Shown one piece after another: positions 61,751-64,000 of a stretch of DNA of 64,000 bases (position 1 is its first letter; each line of letters begins with the position of its first letter). Below the pieces are notes generated by a model, which ran no database searches, was not told where the DNA came from, and was given only the letters and a program-made list of their open reading frames with translations. This DNA comes from Podospora comata (Eukaryota > Ascomycota > Sordariomycetes > Sordariales > Podosporaceae). The DNA is taken from NCBI GenBank assembly GCA_017354895.1, contig CP071497.1, forward strand, positions 2,666,001 to 2,730,000, in the 5' to 3' direction. The translations under genes were made by a program, and so were the position numbers.

Positions 61751-64000
61751 TCCTGCAGTTTTGCAATCTCCGCCTCCCTCCAACAAGTCTTTCTCCCCCA
61801 TCTCAACCGAATAGTCTCGCCGACCGCCAGCGGCAGGTAACCTTGGAAACTGAACTTGTTAGGATCCATAGAAGCAAGTTGTGCGACTGAACGCTTTCCA
61901 AGCCCCGGAATGTCCCATGGCGCCACTCGTCCCGCGTCTGGGCTGTTCAGGATGTTGTGGAGTTGCTTCAGATCCGAGTCACTGTATTGTAACAACTTCC
62001 GAACGAGAAGCAACAGGCAGACGTTGAGGAAGTAATCTGCATTCTTTTTATTACCCATCTCCTCAGAGACCTTCCTGTAACTTGAGAACCGCCTCTCTGC
62101 CTCAGTCAACGAGGGTTGGTCTCCGCGTGAGGCGAGAATAAGTCCAGCAGTGGTGTCACAAGCCGAGGATAGAGGGTGTATCTTTCCTACCGCGGCAACC
62201 AGAACATCGTGCGAAGTCTCAAGGGCTGCCAAGGCATCCGTTGTGTTGCCGGCGTAGAATAAACTCCTTGCAATGTTGACAGACACTGTCGCGGTGCAGT
62301 AATGGCCCTCCCCAAGCCGGTTAGTCAGAACTTTGTGAGCTTTCACAAAGTATGGCATGGGGTCTTCGGTCTTGCGTACCCAGGCGACCCGTCCCAGGTT
62401 GTTCAACACCATGGCGTAATGTGGATGTTCTTTTCCTAGAAGTTGTGCGAATGAGTCGAGACACCTTGCGAGCAAATCCTGCGCCTCATCATGTTTGCCT
62501 TCTGCGTGCAAGACCTCTGCGTGGTCGTTGGCTGCCATCAGGGTATACGGGTCATCCCAGCCGAGCAGACGCTCGAAGCGGTTGTAAGCATCCAGTGATT
62601 TTTCCCGAGCAACGTCGAGGTGGCCCATCTCTCTCTCCGCGGCGCCCCATGAGTCAATGAAGCGGAACACCACGGGATGGTCCAACATGTCTCCGGATAG
62701 GTAGCTCATGGTCTTTTCAAACGCGTTCCTAGCCCGTTCAACCTCGCCCTTGGCCTGCCAGATCTCGCCCATCTCATACAAGTCAGTTATAGTCTCGAAG
62801 CTCTCAGGACCAAACGTCTGCTCGACCGTGTCCAGGCAATCCCGCATTACTGACTCGGCCTGGTCAAATTTGCCTTGCTGGCGCAGAACTCCTGCCATGT
62901 TCCCGCGCAACCGCAGTGTCAGGTGGTGGTCAAGACCCATGACCTGAATGAAACTGTTCCTGACAAGATTATAGGTCTTTTGTGCTTCGTCGAATTTACC
63001 GTCATGGTCAAGGGTCACAGCGTAGTTGCTGAGCGTCTTCAGCGTTCCTGGATCATCCCTACCGAGGTGGATTTCGGAAGCTTTAATTGCATCGCGATAT
63101 ATCGATTCCGCTTCCCTCAGTCGGCCCTGGTTATGAAGGCACAAGGCGAGATTGTGTGCTGCAGCCATAGTCCGGGGACCCTGCATCCCTGATGCCTTCT
63201 CCTCCTGTTCATACAGCTTTCTGAACATGCTTTCTGCCTCCTTCAGCCTACCAGCCCGCTCAATTGTCGAAGCCAGGTCATTCAGTACGTTCAGTGTCTT
63301 CGAATCTGTCGGGCCTAGCTTTTGTTCGTATAGCTTCAAAGCCTGTCTGCAATATGCCTCGGCTCTACTCATGTCTCCGTCATGACGCGTGGCGAGTGCG
63401 AGCTTATGAAGTAGGAGGATGGTTCGCTTGTGATCCTGCCCCAAATACTTCTCGTAGAGCGGCTTAGACTGCTCGAACTGCTTCCGTGACAGTGGCCAGG
63501 CGTTGTGGTGCAGATTCGACAGCGCGCAAAGAGCTAGCAGACATGCGTATTCCCTGACTTCCAGTCCCCGCGCTGGTGCTTCTCGGATGAGAGCCATTGC
63601 TGCAAGCAGGCATTTGTCGACCCAAACATGCTCCTCGACTGTACCGTCCTCTTCCGGCATCATGTGATACACGACTTCAATACCCGCGGTCGTCCATTTT
63701 CGGATAGCATCTTGCGGGATAGAAGCCCGGACCGACTTCCGAGTAAGATCGTGCATCCATAAAACTCGATTGGCGTTCCGGACACGATGTACCAGACTAA
63801 GATCGCAGAGCTTCGCTATGGCTCTCTCTCTCCGTACTTCGTCTTGGAAAATATGTATCAAATCATCGGCAGGGTGCCACGTTGGTTCGTCTTTGTCAGC
63901 AGGAGGATTGTCCGGCAATTTTTTGAAACAGTTCAAGGCGCTCAAGCATCCAATAAATCTTCTGGAAGATTGTTTCGGAGCCGCTCCAATGTCGGCTGGA
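61747..64000 (-). CDS. TPR-repeat protein, probable NLR (NB-ARC/NACHT-TPR) C-terminal part
   Basis: The frame is open on the minus strand to the right edge, so the start lies outside. The first visible part, WHPADDLIHIFQDEVRRERAIAKLCDLSLVHRV...LWMHDLTRKSVR, resembles the winged-helix end of STAND/NLR ATPases. From about 63480 come at least ten tetratricopeptide/kinesin-light-chain-like units of 42 residues, for example LYEQKLGPTDSKTLNVLNDLA, YRDAIKASEIHLGRDDPGTL and LARCLDSFAQLLGKEHPHY. The end is RWGRKTCWREAEIAKLQD, TAA at 61747. Fungal NLRs of this build act in non-self recognition. Its stop overlaps the dehydratase 3' end by four bases on the opposite strand. No break is seen in the visible 750 residues. 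Confidence 0.85.
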   Translation of the reverse strand, partial: PADIGAAPKQSSRRFIGCLSALNCFKKLPDNPPADKDEPTWHPADDLIHIFQDEVRRERAIAKLCDLSLVHRVRNANRVLWMHDLTRKSVRASIPQDAIRKWTTAGIEVVYHMMPEEDGTVEEHVWVDKCLLAAMALIREAPARGLEVREYACLLALCALSNLHHNAWPLSRKQFEQSKPLYEKYLGQDHKRTILLLHKLALATRHDGDMSRAEAYCRQALKLYEQKLGPTDSKTLNVLNDLASTIERAGRLKEAESMFRKLYEQEEKASGMQGPRTMAAAHNLALCLHNQGRLREAESIYRDAIKASEIHLGRDDPGTLKTLSNYAVTLDHDGKFDEAQKTYNLVRNSFIQVMGLDHHLTLRLRGNMAGVLRQQGKFDQAESVMRDCLDTVEQTFGPESFETITDLYEMGEIWQAKGEVERARNAFEKTMSYLSGDMLDHPVVFRFIDSWGAAEREMGHLDVAREKSLDAYNRFERLLGWDDPYTLMAANDHAEVLHAEGKHDEAQDLLARCLDSFAQLLGKEHPHYAMVLNNLGRVAWVRKTEDPMPYFVKAHKVLTNRLGEGHYCTATVSVNIARSLFYAGNTTDALAALETSHDVLVAAVGKIHPLSSACDTTAGLILASRGDQPSLTEAERRFSSYRKVSEEMGNKKNADYFLNVCLLLLVRKLLQYSDSDLKQLHNILNSPDAGRVAPWDIPGLGKRSVAQLASMDPNKFSFQGYLPLAVGETIRLRWGRKTCWREAEIAKLQD

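Noticed and set aside
1-64000. CRISPR arrays, bacterial operons or ribosome binding sites
   Set aside because: The window is eukaryotic (spliced genes, RIP). No regularly spaced repeats of the CRISPR kind were seen.

Overview
The window looks like a chromosome segment of a filamentous ascomycete (Pezizomycotina, probably Sordariomycetes; I cannot name the species). Support for this: genes are split by short introns with GT...AG ends and CTAAC/CTGAC-like branch sites; the protein families are typical of such fungi (GH43-CBM6, M28 aminopeptidase with PA domain, NRPS-like reductase, several P450s, MHYT-domain protein, TPR/NLR-type protein); and transposon sequence shows the C-to-T and G-to-A decay, with CAG/TGG codons turned into TAG, expected of repeat-induced point mutation (RIP).

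Layout. 1-13.4 kb is a transposon graveyard: two related Fot1/pogo-like DNA elements with terminal inverted repeats (one decayed, one a deletion derivative carrying a solo LTR), a Tc1/mariner fragment, Ty3/gypsy gag and RT-RNase H remnants with an LTR, a GC-rich PIF1/Helitron-type helicase remnant and an FHA-kinase relic that has lost its kinase core. 13.6-18.0 kb holds two secreted hydrolases, a GH43-CBM6 hemicellulase and an M28 aminopeptidase, separated by retroelement repeats related to copies at 5-6 kb. 19.6-21.2 kb has a decayed coiled-coil ORF.

21.4-31.4 kb looks like a small secondary-metabolite locus: an NRPS-like adenylation-thiolation-reductase, a DUF3445 haem-dependent oxidase-like protein, a hemerythrin-domain protein and a membrane P450. 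34.7-39.7 kb holds a plasma-membrane Na+/H+ antiporter, a small secreted protein with two perfect 25-residue repeats each containing a Lys-Arg (Kex2) site, and a soluble CYP505-like P450. 42.6-45.6 kb is a 950-residue MHYT-domain membrane protein.

45.9-52.5 kb is a zone of broken genes: a zinc-finger protein with three in-frame stops and a frameshift, a C-terminal piece of a berberine-bridge-type FAD oxidase, a nucleoside hydrolase without a visible start codon, and a FAD synthase whose 3' part has been destroyed by RIP-like mutation. 53.1-64.0 kb is accessory-looking: a membrane protein with an HEXXH motif, an ADP-ribosyltransferase-like protein, an RNA 3'-phosphate cyclase divergent from a TauD-type dioxygenase, a GDP-mannose 4,6-dehydratase missing its N terminus, and the TPR half of a probable NLR running off the right edge.

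Exon structures were worked out by hand by joining frames across splice consensus sites and checking that phases add up. They are predictions. Long intergenic stretches at 31.4-34.7 and 39.7-42.6 kb show no gene that I can support.
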